Shown here piece by piece: positions 1-7,638 of a stretch of DNA of 34,161 bases. The position numbers were made by a program, and so were the translations under genes. The stretch's first letter is position 1. Every line of letters starts with the position of its first letter. The stretch comes from Prevotella sp. Lineage in GTDB: Bacteria > Bacteroidota > Bacteroidia > Bacteroidales > Bacteroidaceae. Below the pieces are notes generated by a model. It searched no databases, was not told where the DNA came from, and saw only the letters and a list, made by a program, of their open reading frames with translations. The stretch is from NCBI GenBank assembly GCA_022778905.1, contig JALFRV010000230.1, forward strand, positions 1 through 34,161, written 5' to 3'.

Positions 1-2394
1 CGGACAGATCAGAGTGCCATCGCAATGGTGCGCGAATCGTCCCAGGTGCTTAACGTGATGAGTCAGCAGGCCCTTCAGCTTTCCCCGGACGTGAACGTGG
101 CCAGTGCCTTGCAGCGTGTGTCGGGCGTAACCATGGAGAACGACGCGGCCGGAGAGGCTGCCTATGCCGTGCTCCGCGGCATGGACAAGCGCTATAACTA
201 TACGTTGATCAACAGCATCAAGATCCCCAGTCCCGACGACAAGAACCGTTACATTCCCCTGAACCTTTTTCCTTCGGATCTCATGGACCGCATAGTGGTG
301 TCGAAGTCCCTCACGGCCGACATGGAAGGTGACGCGGCAGGAGGCGTGGTAGACATGCAGATGAAGGACGCCCCGGGGCAGTTCGTGCTTCAGGCCAATG
401 CTGCCGTGGGTGCGGGCGACTTTTTCATGGGCGGCAGGGACTATCTGACCACCGACCGGAGCAACACGACGGCCAAGGCGCCCTATGAACGCATGGGAAG
501 CGAATACAAGGCCACGATGCAGGATTTCGCGTCGGGCGCAGCCCGCGTGAGCCGACATGCCATGCCCGCTCCGAACATATTGGCCGGTCTGGCGGCCGGC
601 AACCGATACCTGGACAAGCGGCTCGGACTGCTCGTTGCAAGCAGTCTGCAGAACGTCTTCCGTGGTTCGGAGCGCACACTCAACACGCCGACCATGCCGT
701 TTGGCGAACAAGCCGAGGTCATCTCGAAGATGCAGAGCCGTGACTACTCATTCCATGACCTCACCATAGGCCTCCATGCGAAGGCCGACCTCACGTTGGG
801 CAGCCACAAGTTCGAGTGGTACAACATGCTGATGCATAAAAAGGAGGACGGCGTCCGATACAGCCGGGTCATCACGACCGACTTCGGCTACGAGCCGGAC
901 AAGGGGCTTTTCACCCGCGATGACGAGATCCGCAGCAACACGCAGACCCAGACGATCTTCGCGTCTCATCTGAAAGGCACCCACAGATTGGGCCAACGTC
1001 TCACCGTCGACTGGTCTGGCATCTTCTCGGAAGCCCGCGAAAAGGATCCCGACCGTGCCTACATCGGAATCAAGAACAGCTATGCGGACAACCAGCTGGC
1101 CAAGACCGTGGCCAACGCCATGGAACGCCGCTTCCAGCACAACAATGACCGCGACTGGGCTGGATATGTGAACGCAAGCTACGAAACGCCCTTCCGGCTT
1201 GCCGATGCGACATGGAAGGCTGGCGCGATGTACCGCAAGAAGAAACGCGAAAACCGCTATTACTCCTACCAGTTCAATCCCTTGGACATCTCGGCGACCC
1301 TTGACGGCAACGGATATGAGGCCTATGACGGCATCGAATGGTACTGCCGCACGCCCTATGCGCAGGCCTCGCAGCTCAATTACGACTCGAAGGAGCACAT
1401 CGGAGCCGTCTACGGCATGATGAAACTCGCCGGCAGCTGGGGCGAGTTGGTGGCCGGCATGCGCGCGGAGCACACCAATCAGATCTACACCATGCTCCAG
1501 CGGTTCCGCGGCATGGGATCCGTGGGCGAGCAGAGCTATTGGGACTGGCTGCCCTCCGCGGCCCTGAAATGGGCGATGAACCGGCAGATGAACGTCAGAC
1601 TGAGCTATTACAAGAGCATCAACCGGCCGGGATTCTATGAGATCGTGCCCTATCAGGTCATCGGGGAAGACTATATCGAGAAGGGTAATCCCGACCTCCG
1701 GCGCGCCCGCATCGACAATATCGACCTGCGATGGGAATGGTTTCCGTCGGCCAATGAGCAGTTTCTCGTCGGCGTATTCTACAAATATCTGAAGGATCCC
1801 ATCGAAATGACCTTCGCCACCGATACCCGCCAGACCAACAACAGCTTCTACATGCCGCAGAACTTAGGCAATGCGAAGAACTTCGGCGTGGAGTTCGACG
1901 TGATCAAATACATCCGCCACTTCGGCCTGAAAGCCAATTACACCTACACGCACTCGGCGATCACGACCGGCAAAAGGCAGTTCAAGCCCGGCAGCTCGGA
2001 TGTGGAGCTTGTCAGTCAGACACGCCCTTTGGTCAACCAGGCCCCACACACGGCCAACCTCTCGCTGCTCTACAAGGACACGGAGCATGGCTGGAACCTC
2101 CAGTTGGCATCCGCCTACACGGGCAACCGGCTCGTCCTCGTCTCGCCATTCAAGGATGCCGACGAATGGGAACGCCATTTGGTGACGCTCGATCTGAGCG
2201 GAGAGAAGAAGCTGAAAGGAGGATGGTCGGTCTTCGTCAAGGCCAACAACCTCACCGATGCCAAGCGGGAGCACTATCTGAAGACCGTCAATGACTACAA
2301 CTTCCAGTTTCCCGGACAGCGCACGGACCGCACGGTCACGCGTACCTATAAGTTCGGACGCACCTTCCTCATCGGAGCACGGATCAGCCTGTAA
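1..2394 (+). CDS. TonB-dependent outer membrane receptor, 5' truncated
   Basis: The frame is open from the first base, so the gene starts before the window; the ORF track's Met at 25 is internal. About 797 residues are present. The N-terminal part is a plug domain (SGVTMENDAAGEAAYAVLRG, then DAAGGVVDMQMKDA around residues 100-115). The rest is a long alternation of aromatic-rich beta strands typical of a 22-strand barrel, ending in FGRTFLIGARISL, a C-terminal aromatic strand usable for outer membrane insertion. The missing upstream part would normally hold the signal peptide and a carboxypeptidase-like domain. The protein should import a ligand across the outer membrane using TonB energy. A beta-helix lipoprotein follows 55 bp downstream and a phosphatase after that, so a phosphorylated ligand is a reasonable inference. 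No SusD-type partner is seen in the window. Confidence 0.93.
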   Translation, partial: RTDQSAIAMVRESSQVLNVMSQQALQLSPDVNVASALQRVSGVTMENDAAGEAAYAVLRGMDKRYNYTLINSIKIPSPDDKNRYIPLNLFPSDLMDRIVVSKSLTADMEGDAAGGVVDMQMKDAPGQFVLQANAAVGAGDFFMGGRDYLTTDRSNTTAKAPYERMGSEYKATMQDFASGAARVSRHAMPAPNILAGLAAGNRYLDKRLGLLVASSLQNVFRGSERTLNTPTMPFGEQAEVISKMQSRDYSFHDLTIGLHAKADLTLGSHKFEWYNMLMHKKEDGVRYSRVITTDFGYEPDKGLFTRDDEIRSNTQTQTIFASHLKGTHRLGQRLTVDWSGIFSEAREKDPDRAYIGIKNSYADNQLAKTVANAMERRFQHNNDRDWAGYVNASYETPFRLADATWKAGAMYRKKKRENRYYSYQFNPLDISATLDGNGYEAYDGIEWYCRTPYAQASQLNYDSKEHIGAVYGMMKLAGSWGELVAGMRAEHTNQIYTMLQRFRGMGSVGEQSYWDWLPSAALKWAMNRQMNVRLSYYKSINRPGFYEIVPYQVIGEDYIEKGNPDLRRARIDNIDLRWEWFPSANEQFLVGVFYKYLKDPIEMTFATDTRQTNNSFYMPQNLGNAKNFGVEFDVIKYIRHFGLKANYTYTHSAITTGKRQFKPGSSDVELVSQTRPLVNQAPHTANLSLLYKDTEHGWNLQLASAYTGNRLVLVSPFKDADEWERHLVTLDLSGEKKLKGGWSVFVKANNLTDAKREHYLKTVNDYNFQFPGQRTDRTVTRTYKFGRTFLIGARISL

Positions 2395-2449
2395 GATCAT
2401 CTGATGACCGCAAGAAGAAACATCAAAACAACGAATACAACAGAACAAG

Positions 2450-3835
2450 ATGAAAAAGAAATCAGCCGTTGCCGCCCTGATAGGGCTGACTGTTCTCACG
2501 GCATTGCCCGCATGCGAGAACGACAACATCAATCCTTACGACTATGCCGGATCCACAGAGGAGACCCAAAACCAAGGCTCGCGCGAGGTCGTCACGACGC
2601 TGCTGGCCGAATACCCCATCGGTTCGTTGGTGTGGAGCCATGACACGACGCTCAACGAGTCGGTGGAGATACCCGCAGGAACATCCCTTTACATCGAGCC
2701 GGGTGTCACCGTCACCTGCGCCTCGGGTGCCAAGGTGCCCGTGGAGATCGTCGTCTTAGGCAATCTCTACTGCTTGGGGACCGCCGCGAAGCCTGTCACG
2801 TTCACGTCTGACAAGAAGGAACCGGCGGCCTGGGGAGGCATCATCTGCGGCTACAACTCGAGTGAGGTGGTGCTCAGTCATGTCGACATCGCCTATGCGG
2901 GTGCCACGCCGACCGAGTCGTCAGTCTCTTTCCAGAACAAGCTCTTCAAGACCGAAATCGACGGAGGCGTGCCCGCGTTCCACTTCTGCAATCCTTCGGG
3001 GAAGTTTGTCATCGCAAACAGCTTCTTCCATGACAACTACAACGACCAGACTTACTTCACGGGAGGCAACGGGGTGATCTCCGGCAACGTCTTCGCCGAC
3101 AGCGGCAACGCGGCCGACGGCGGTGAAGCGATCAACGTCAAGTCGGGCTGCCGGTTGGACATCGCCTACAACCTGATCTACAATGCGTGCACCAACGCCT
3201 TCAAACTCTCCAATGCCGGCACCAGCGAAGTGATGCCGTCGACCGAGATCAGGGTCTTCAACAACACGATGGTCGACTGCGGATGGCGCCGCTCGAAAAA
3301 CAAGAAGGGCGGATCGATCTGGTTAGAGAAAGGCATATTTCCCAAGTTTGTCAACAACCTTGTCTATGACTGCCGCTATGGCATGAAGCAACCCAAGGCC
3401 GATGGAGCCGACACCGACAAGAGCATCGTGACGCCCAACTACTACTTCGCCTCGACTGCCGCAGGCGTGGAGCAGATGAGTGCCGCGGCCGACCTGATCA
3501 TGTTCTACGACAGCGACCCGCGCAGCAAGACGCCGGGCGACCGGAATCCCGCCTTCGTGCGCTTCGCGCAGAATCCGAAGATGGACATCAACTGCCAGGT
3601 GGACGATCCCGCACAGGGTGCTCCGCTGCCCTTCTCAAAAGACTGGGACTTCCATCTGCAGCCGGGATCACCCGCCATCGGGGGAGGCGCAGGCTCCATC
3701 GACCGCCTCTTCCCCAACGGACTGGCCTTCTTCGGCATGAAGAAAGTCAACTTCATCGACAGCACCAACGACCAGAACTATTATTTCACGGCTCCCTCGC
3801 TGAGCGCCTTCTACGGTGCCTGCGGCAGCCGGTAA
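2450..3835 (+). CDS. Right-handed beta-helix lipoprotein
   Basis: This is a 461-residue protein with a lipoprotein signal peptide: MKKKSAVAALIGLTVLTALPAC, lipobox LPAC with Cys22. The mature start CENDN is acidic, which in Bacteroidetes can favour export to the cell surface (inference). The body has repeated short hydrophobic beta-turn units such as ANSFFHDNYN, SGNVFADSGN, AYNLIYNACT and FNNTMVDCGW, the pattern of a right-handed parallel beta-helix. The C-terminal PGSPAIGGG segment is common at the end of such helices. Many beta-helix proteins bind or cleave polysaccharides, but I see no lyase or hydrolase catalytic motif. It sits 55 bp after the TonB receptor and 69 bp before the phosphatase, so it may be the surface capture component of that system. 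Its exact ligand cannot be read from the sequence. Confidence 0.85.
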   Translation: MKKKSAVAALIGLTVLTALPACENDNINPYDYAGSTEETQNQGSREVVTTLLAEYPIGSLVWSHDTTLNESVEIPAGTSLYIEPGVTVTCASGAKVPVEIVVLGNLYCLGTAAKPVTFTSDKKEPAAWGGIICGYNSSEVVLSHVDIAYAGATPTESSVSFQNKLFKTEIDGGVPAFHFCNPSGKFVIANSFFHDNYNDQTYFTGGNGVISGNVFADSGNAADGGEAINVKSGCRLDIAYNLIYNACTNAFKLSNAGTSEVMPSTEIRVFNNTMVDCGWRRSKNKKGGSIWLEKGIFPKFVNNLVYDCRYGMKQPKADGADTDKSIVTPNYYFASTAAGVEQMSAAADLIMFYDSDPRSKTPGDRNPAFVRFAQNPKMDINCQVDDPAQGAPLPFSKDWDFHLQPGSPAIGGGAGSIDRLFPNGLAFFGMKKVNFIDSTNDQNYYFTAPSLSAFYGACGSR

Positions 3836-3904
3836 CCATCCGGCGGATGCCTGCCGACAGCGCCCGAAAGGCAGTCGACGGCATGCGCTCCAAACGACAG
3901 AAAG

Positions 3905-4852
3905 ATGAAAAAGAACATATCCTATCTCCTGCTTGTGCTGGCCCTCCTGCTGGCACCGCAGATGACGCAGGGGCAGCAAAGCGCCCAGTGGGCCGGACTG
4001 CAGAGCGATCTCAACCTCTTCTGGTGCAACGACATGGGCCGCAACGGCTACTACGACCAGCGCCCGATAGCCTCCGTCATGGGCGAAATGGCCGAAGCCA
4101 TCGGCCCCGAAGCCATCATCGCGGCCGGCGACGTGCACCATTTCAACGGCGTCGCATCGGTCAACGACCCGCTCTGGACCACTAACTTCGAGCTGATCTA
4201 CAGCCATCCGGAGCTGATGGAGAGCTGGTATCCGATCCTCGGCAATCATGAATACCGCGGCAACACGCAGGCCGTGCTCGACTATGCACACGTCAGCCGG
4301 CGCTGGGTGATGCCCGGACGCTATTACACCCGTGTGTTCAGCGGAGACAGCTGCACGGTCCGCGTGGTCTTCATTGACACCACGCCGCTCATAGACAAAT
4401 ACCGCAACGACTCCACAGACTATCCCGACGCCTGCCGGCAGTCGCGGGAGGACCAGCTGAAGTGGATAGACGGCGTGCTCAGAAACGCACGCGAAGACTG
4501 GATCATATGCATCGGCCACCACCCCATCTATGCCTGCACGACGAAATCAGACACAGAAAGGACCGACATGCAGCGCTACCTGCTGCCCGTGCTGCAGCGT
4601 TACCACAACGTGGCCGTCTACGGTTGCGGCCACATCCACAACTTCCAGCACATCCGGATGCCCAAGGACGGCATCGACTATTGGGTCAACAGCGCCGCGT
4701 CATTGTCCCGCAAGGTGAAGCCGACAACAGGGACCCAGTGGTGCGACGACGCTTCCGGATTTACGGTCATCGCGGCCGGCAAGCACCGCCTGGCTCTCCA
4801 TGCCATCGACAAGGACGGTCGCGTGATCCATTCGATCGTCCGCACCAAGTAG
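3905..4852 (+). CDS. Secreted metallophosphoesterase, purple acid phosphatase-like
   Basis: This is a 315-residue protein with a signal peptide (MKKNISYLLLVLALLLAPQMTQGQQ). The five metal-binding blocks of calcineurin-like/purple acid phosphatases occur in order: NDMGRNGYYDQ (Asp43, matching the GDxGxxxY block with Asn instead of Gly), AAGDVHHFNG (Asp76), GNHEYRG (Asn114-His115), IGHHPIYA (His205/206) and GCGHIHNFQH (His243 and His245). The set is complete, so the enzyme is expected to be an active periplasmic or surface phosphomonoesterase related to tartrate-resistant acid phosphatases. It is the last gene of the TonB receptor/beta-helix lipoprotein unit and is followed by a hairpin terminator. 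It could release phosphate, or remove phosphate from an organic substrate before uptake. Substrate specificity is unknown. Confidence 0.9.
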   Translation: MKKNISYLLLVLALLLAPQMTQGQQSAQWAGLQSDLNLFWCNDMGRNGYYDQRPIASVMGEMAEAIGPEAIIAAGDVHHFNGVASVNDPLWTTNFELIYSHPELMESWYPILGNHEYRGNTQAVLDYAHVSRRWVMPGRYYTRVFSGDSCTVRVVFIDTTPLIDKYRNDSTDYPDACRQSREDQLKWIDGVLRNAREDWIICIGHHPIYACTTKSDTERTDMQRYLLPVLQRYHNVAVYGCGHIHNFQHIRMPKDGIDYWVNSAASLSRKVKPTTGTQWCDDASGFTVIAAGKHRLALHAIDKDGRVIHSIVRTK

Positions 4853-4921
4853 ACGGAACCAGTTCTGAAACTACGAAAGACACCGTTTCGGACGACTGAC
4901 ATTCAGTCTTCCACCCACGTC

Positions 4922-4950
4922 AGAAAAGTCCCTCTGCAAGGGACTTTTCG
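4922..4950 (+). terminator. Rho-independent terminator after the phosphatase gene
   Basis: AAAAGTCCC and GGGACTTTT form a 9-bp perfect stem (4924-4932 and 4940-4948) around a 7-nt loop, ending in a T-run. It begins 70 bp after the phosphatase stop codon and closes the receptor/lipoprotein/phosphatase operon. Confidence 0.85.
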
Positions 4951-4957
4951 CATGCCT

Positions 4958-5048
4958 CGCGCAGAGCTATGCTTTCGGCGCCCGAAAGCTATCATATGGG
5001 CGGCCAAGAGCTATGCTTTCGGGCGCCGAAAGCATAGCTCCGCGCAGA
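4958..5048. repeat. Dispersed palindromic repeat, family A, copy 1
   Basis: This is an intergenic block of AGCTATGCTTTCGG-type palindromes. It contains a perfect inverted repeat at 5008-5040 (15-bp arms starting GAGCTATGCTTTCGG, 3-nt spacer). The left half carries AGCTATGCT paired with the variant AGCTATCATATG. Related blocks occur at 21492-21604 (reverse orientation), 29749-29838 and, degraded, at 18106-18172. All are outside genes, like REP-type elements. No coding function is seen. Confidence 0.8.
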
Positions 5049-5136
5049 CCAGAGAAATCATCCGTAAAATCCACCCCAAAAACCTCCCGTTCGAGGGAGC
5101 GTCATTTCGTATCTGAACACCCCCTCAATCAGCTTT

Positions 5137-5310
5137 CCACAACAAAATGCAGAGGCGGATCTTGTGCCTGTCCGCAGGAGCCGAGCCATCCATGCCCACC
5201 CCCCATTCCCTTCGTAGGGGCGGATCTGCGTATCCGCCCGCAAAGAGCGGAATCTATCAACCAACCGTCCGGACGAATGCCATAAACCGCAAATGATGCC
5301 CATTCCGCAG
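5137..5310 (+). repeat. Dispersed repeat family B, long copy 1
   Basis: This segment resembles 29375-29545 over roughly 170 bp, with shared blocks including CTTGTGCC, CATTCCC, GTAGGGGCGGAT, the ATCAACCAA/ATCAACAA stretch and ACCGCA. Its core, 5213-5243, is itself a small palindrome (GGGCGGAT ... ATCCGCCC). Short ORFs called inside it (GADLRIRP-type peptides) are translations of the repeat and are probably not genes. Confidence 0.7.
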
Positions 5311-5434
5311 ATGGAAATGTTCACAATGATGATCGCATGGGCGAAACCTGACATTGGCGAATGGTAAATTGCGTGTGGGAACTTGGCCCATTGCAGGCGG
5401 GCATTCGGCCCTTGTCTTTATCCCGATGGGCCCA

Positions 5435-5465
5435 TTGCGGGCGGATACGCAGATCCGCCCCTACG
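5435..5465 (-). repeat. Dispersed repeat family B core, inverted copy
   Basis: These 31 bases are the exact reverse complement of 5213-5243, making a perfect inverted pair separated by 191 bp. The core reads GTAGGGGCGGATCTGCGTAT on the minus strand. Confidence 0.85.
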
Positions 5466-5582
5466 GAGGGAATGTTGTTTGCCGGGGCTCGCTCCGCCAA
5501 TCAAGACCTTGCCATTGACGCATGCGCCATCAGCTCCCTCTCTCTACCGGGATGACCGGGGGGGCACTCCGGCCCCGACGGA

Positions 5583-7586
5583 TCAGCGCACCATCTTTCC
5601 CACCCGAAGCTTATCGCCCGAGAGATCGACCTCAAAGAGGTGGGGAACACGCACTTTGCGCGCGCCGACCTGCTCGTTATGACGGTGGACGGACATCATC
5701 CAGCGGCCGTCCAACGTGCGGAAGAGCATGCCATGACCGAAGTCGGGCGGCGTGACAGGCTTCTTCTCCTGAATCCACGGACCGTCCAAAGTGCCGCTCT
5801 TGCTGTAGGCCACTCCCTGCGTATATTTGTCATAGACCCAGCTGGACCAGATCATGCCGAGCCGGCCGGTGCCGGTACGGAAGAGGAAAGGCCCGTCAGT
5901 GACCTGATTGGCACCGTGCGGGCCGGCTTCGGATGGATTGCCGGACCGGTTCCAGGGACTGTCGAAGGCATGGAAGAGCACCGTCGGCTCGCCCACTGTG
6001 CCGCTCAGATCGGGTTTCAGCCGGATCTTCTCGATCGTCCCGTTGCCGTTTTCGAGCCATTCGCCGCAATAGACCATGTAGGGCTGGCCGTCGCTGTCGA
6101 CCCAGAACGTGCCGTCCAGCGTGGGCCGATCAATGGGGAGATAGATCGGATCAGCCATCGGACGGTAGGGGCCGTAGGGCTTTTCGCCGACGAGAACGTG
6201 GCTGGCCCGACGTTCCACGCGATGGCCGCGGAACTCGCGCATCAGGATGCCACGGTTGGTGAATGTGGCGAAATAGTAATACTTGCCGTTGTAGCGGTGC
6301 AGCTCGGCGGCCCATATCATCGGGTGACGGCCCATCCATGAGTAGGGATCGGTATCGGTCACGTCGTAGGGGCCGGTCCACATGGCAAGATCGCGGCTCA
6401 TGTACAGCTGTCCGCCAGTGCCCGTGAGATAGTACGTCTGCGTCGCGGAGTCGGCGAGAATGGCGGGATCGCTCATGACGATTGAGTCCAAAGGCACCGT
6501 CCGCACATAGGGTGCTGTCCGCTTAGGACGTTCCTTCCAATAGCGCTCCAAGCGGTCGGCCTCAGCCCGGGTGAGCTGTATCACGGCCCCATGCTTGGGC
6601 GACTGGAAGTTGAGGGCACGCATGACGCCCTCGTTGAAGTGGCCTGCCGGGGTGAATGTCTTGAAGTCTGTGGTCTCCATGAAGCCGAAGTTGTGGGGGC
6701 GGATGCTGTAGATGTCATACATGAGCACCCACTTCTCTTCGCCGATCCGCTTCCAGACGTTCGGCGCCTCGCATCCTGTCCGCTCTGCGTCGATCTGCCC
6801 CGGCTGGTACTGATAACCGCCGTTGATGCGGTCGGAGAAGGCAATGCGGATGCCGCCCGGATTCTCCTGTGCCACATAGGTCATGGCATAGCGCCCGTCG
6901 GGAAGCGGAGTGATGTCGGCATCGAGCACCTGGATCTTCGGGTCGGGAAACTCGAAGAGCAGCCGGGGCACCGTGGTGAGCGTCGTGAAGGCTTCATCGG
7001 CATAGGCGTAATAGAGATGGGTGCGGCTGTCCGAGCCGTCTTTGCCGGTCGGGCGGATGGTGAAATAGACCATCATCCGGCGCATCTGCGGATCGTAGAT
7101 CACTTCCGGCGCCCACGCGCATCCCAAGTCGCCGAAGGCCTCGGGAAACAGCCGGTCGATGCGGACCACGTGATGGGTCCAGTGGATGAGATCATCCGAG
7201 CGCATGAGCACGATGCCGCGGTTGTTGCCCCAGTCGTATTTGTCGGGCCGTTCCCATCGTGTCGTGCGGAAACCTTTATCCTTTCCGAAGATGTGAAGAT
7301 CGGTCAGCACCATGTAGAACGCACCGTCGGGACCGCGACAGACATGCGGATCGCGGATGCCATGCTGCTCGGAGATGGTGTCCCCGGCAATGACGGGCAG
7401 TCCGTCGTTGACGGACGTGAAGTTGTAACCATCACGGCTGACGGCCATGTGGAGGCTGTGGGTGGCGTCGGAGAAGTAGACCATCAGGTAGGCCTGCATC
7501 TCCTGCCCCGTGGGAATGGTTGCTGCGAGGGCGCTGCCCGTGGAGAGCAGCAGCAGGAGCAGCATGTTTTTTACGCTTTTCATCAT
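5583..7586 (-). CDS. Secreted two-domain GH43-like glycosidase
   Basis: This is a 667-residue protein with a signal peptide (MMKSVKNMLLLLLLSTGSALA). It appears to contain two five-bladed beta-propeller modules of the GH43/GH62/GH32 type. The first spans about residues 25-350, with IRDPHVCRGPDGAFYMV, then the CAWAPEVIYDP segment common in GH43. The second spans about 375-660, with MSDPAILAD and MIWAAELHRYNGKYYYF. GH43 enzymes are exo- or endo-acting on arabinose, xylose or galactose residues. Two modules in one chain suggest either a structural duplication or one catalytic and one accessory propeller. The gene lies 52 bp after the GH106 gene and is the last of the GH28/GH106/GH43 unit, so pectin side chains are a likely substrate (inference). 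The subfamily was not determined. Confidence 0.85.
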   Translation of the reverse strand: MMKSVKNMLLLLLLSTGSALAATIPTGQEMQAYLMVYFSDATHSLHMAVSRDGYNFTSVNDGLPVIAGDTISEQHGIRDPHVCRGPDGAFYMVLTDLHIFGKDKGFRTTRWERPDKYDWGNNRGIVLMRSDDLIHWTHHVVRIDRLFPEAFGDLGCAWAPEVIYDPQMRRMMVYFTIRPTGKDGSDSRTHLYYAYADEAFTTLTTVPRLLFEFPDPKIQVLDADITPLPDGRYAMTYVAQENPGGIRIAFSDRINGGYQYQPGQIDAERTGCEAPNVWKRIGEEKWVLMYDIYSIRPHNFGFMETTDFKTFTPAGHFNEGVMRALNFQSPKHGAVIQLTRAEADRLERYWKERPKRTAPYVRTVPLDSIVMSDPAILADSATQTYYLTGTGGQLYMSRDLAMWTGPYDVTDTDPYSWMGRHPMIWAAELHRYNGKYYYFATFTNRGILMREFRGHRVERRASHVLVGEKPYGPYRPMADPIYLPIDRPTLDGTFWVDSDGQPYMVYCGEWLENGNGTIEKIRLKPDLSGTVGEPTVLFHAFDSPWNRSGNPSEAGPHGANQVTDGPFLFRTGTGRLGMIWSSWVYDKYTQGVAYSKSGTLDGPWIQEKKPVTPPDFGHGMLFRTLDGRWMMSVHRHNEQVGARKVRVPHLFEVDLSGDKLRVGKMVR

Positions 7587-7638
7587 CGTAGTCGTTTAGT
7601 CCGTGATCCGTTCCCGCCGGACGGTCAGCCGTTTGCGG

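Larger units (their letters stand above)
5049..5582. other. Gene-free repeat-rich spacer
   Basis: No convincing gene lies between the phosphatase terminator and the end of the GH43-like gene. The short ORFs listed here follow the dispersed repeats and have no recognisable protein features. The stretch holds two inverted copies of family B repeat and a local duplication of a GGCCCATTGC(A/G)GGCGG motif near 5388 and 5429. A possible weak hairpin of G/C runs lies close to 5560, but I cannot call it a terminator for the GH43-like gene. Confidence 0.6.

Noticed and set aside
4958-5048. CRISPR array
   Set aside because: The repeated units are palindromes of varying sequence and spacing, with no regular spacers and no cas genes in the window.
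5013-5755. Several 60-100-aa ORFs in the repeat-rich spacer and at the 3' end of the GH43-like gene
   Set aside because: They follow palindromic repeats or shadow the GH43-like gene and show no signal, domain or start context.
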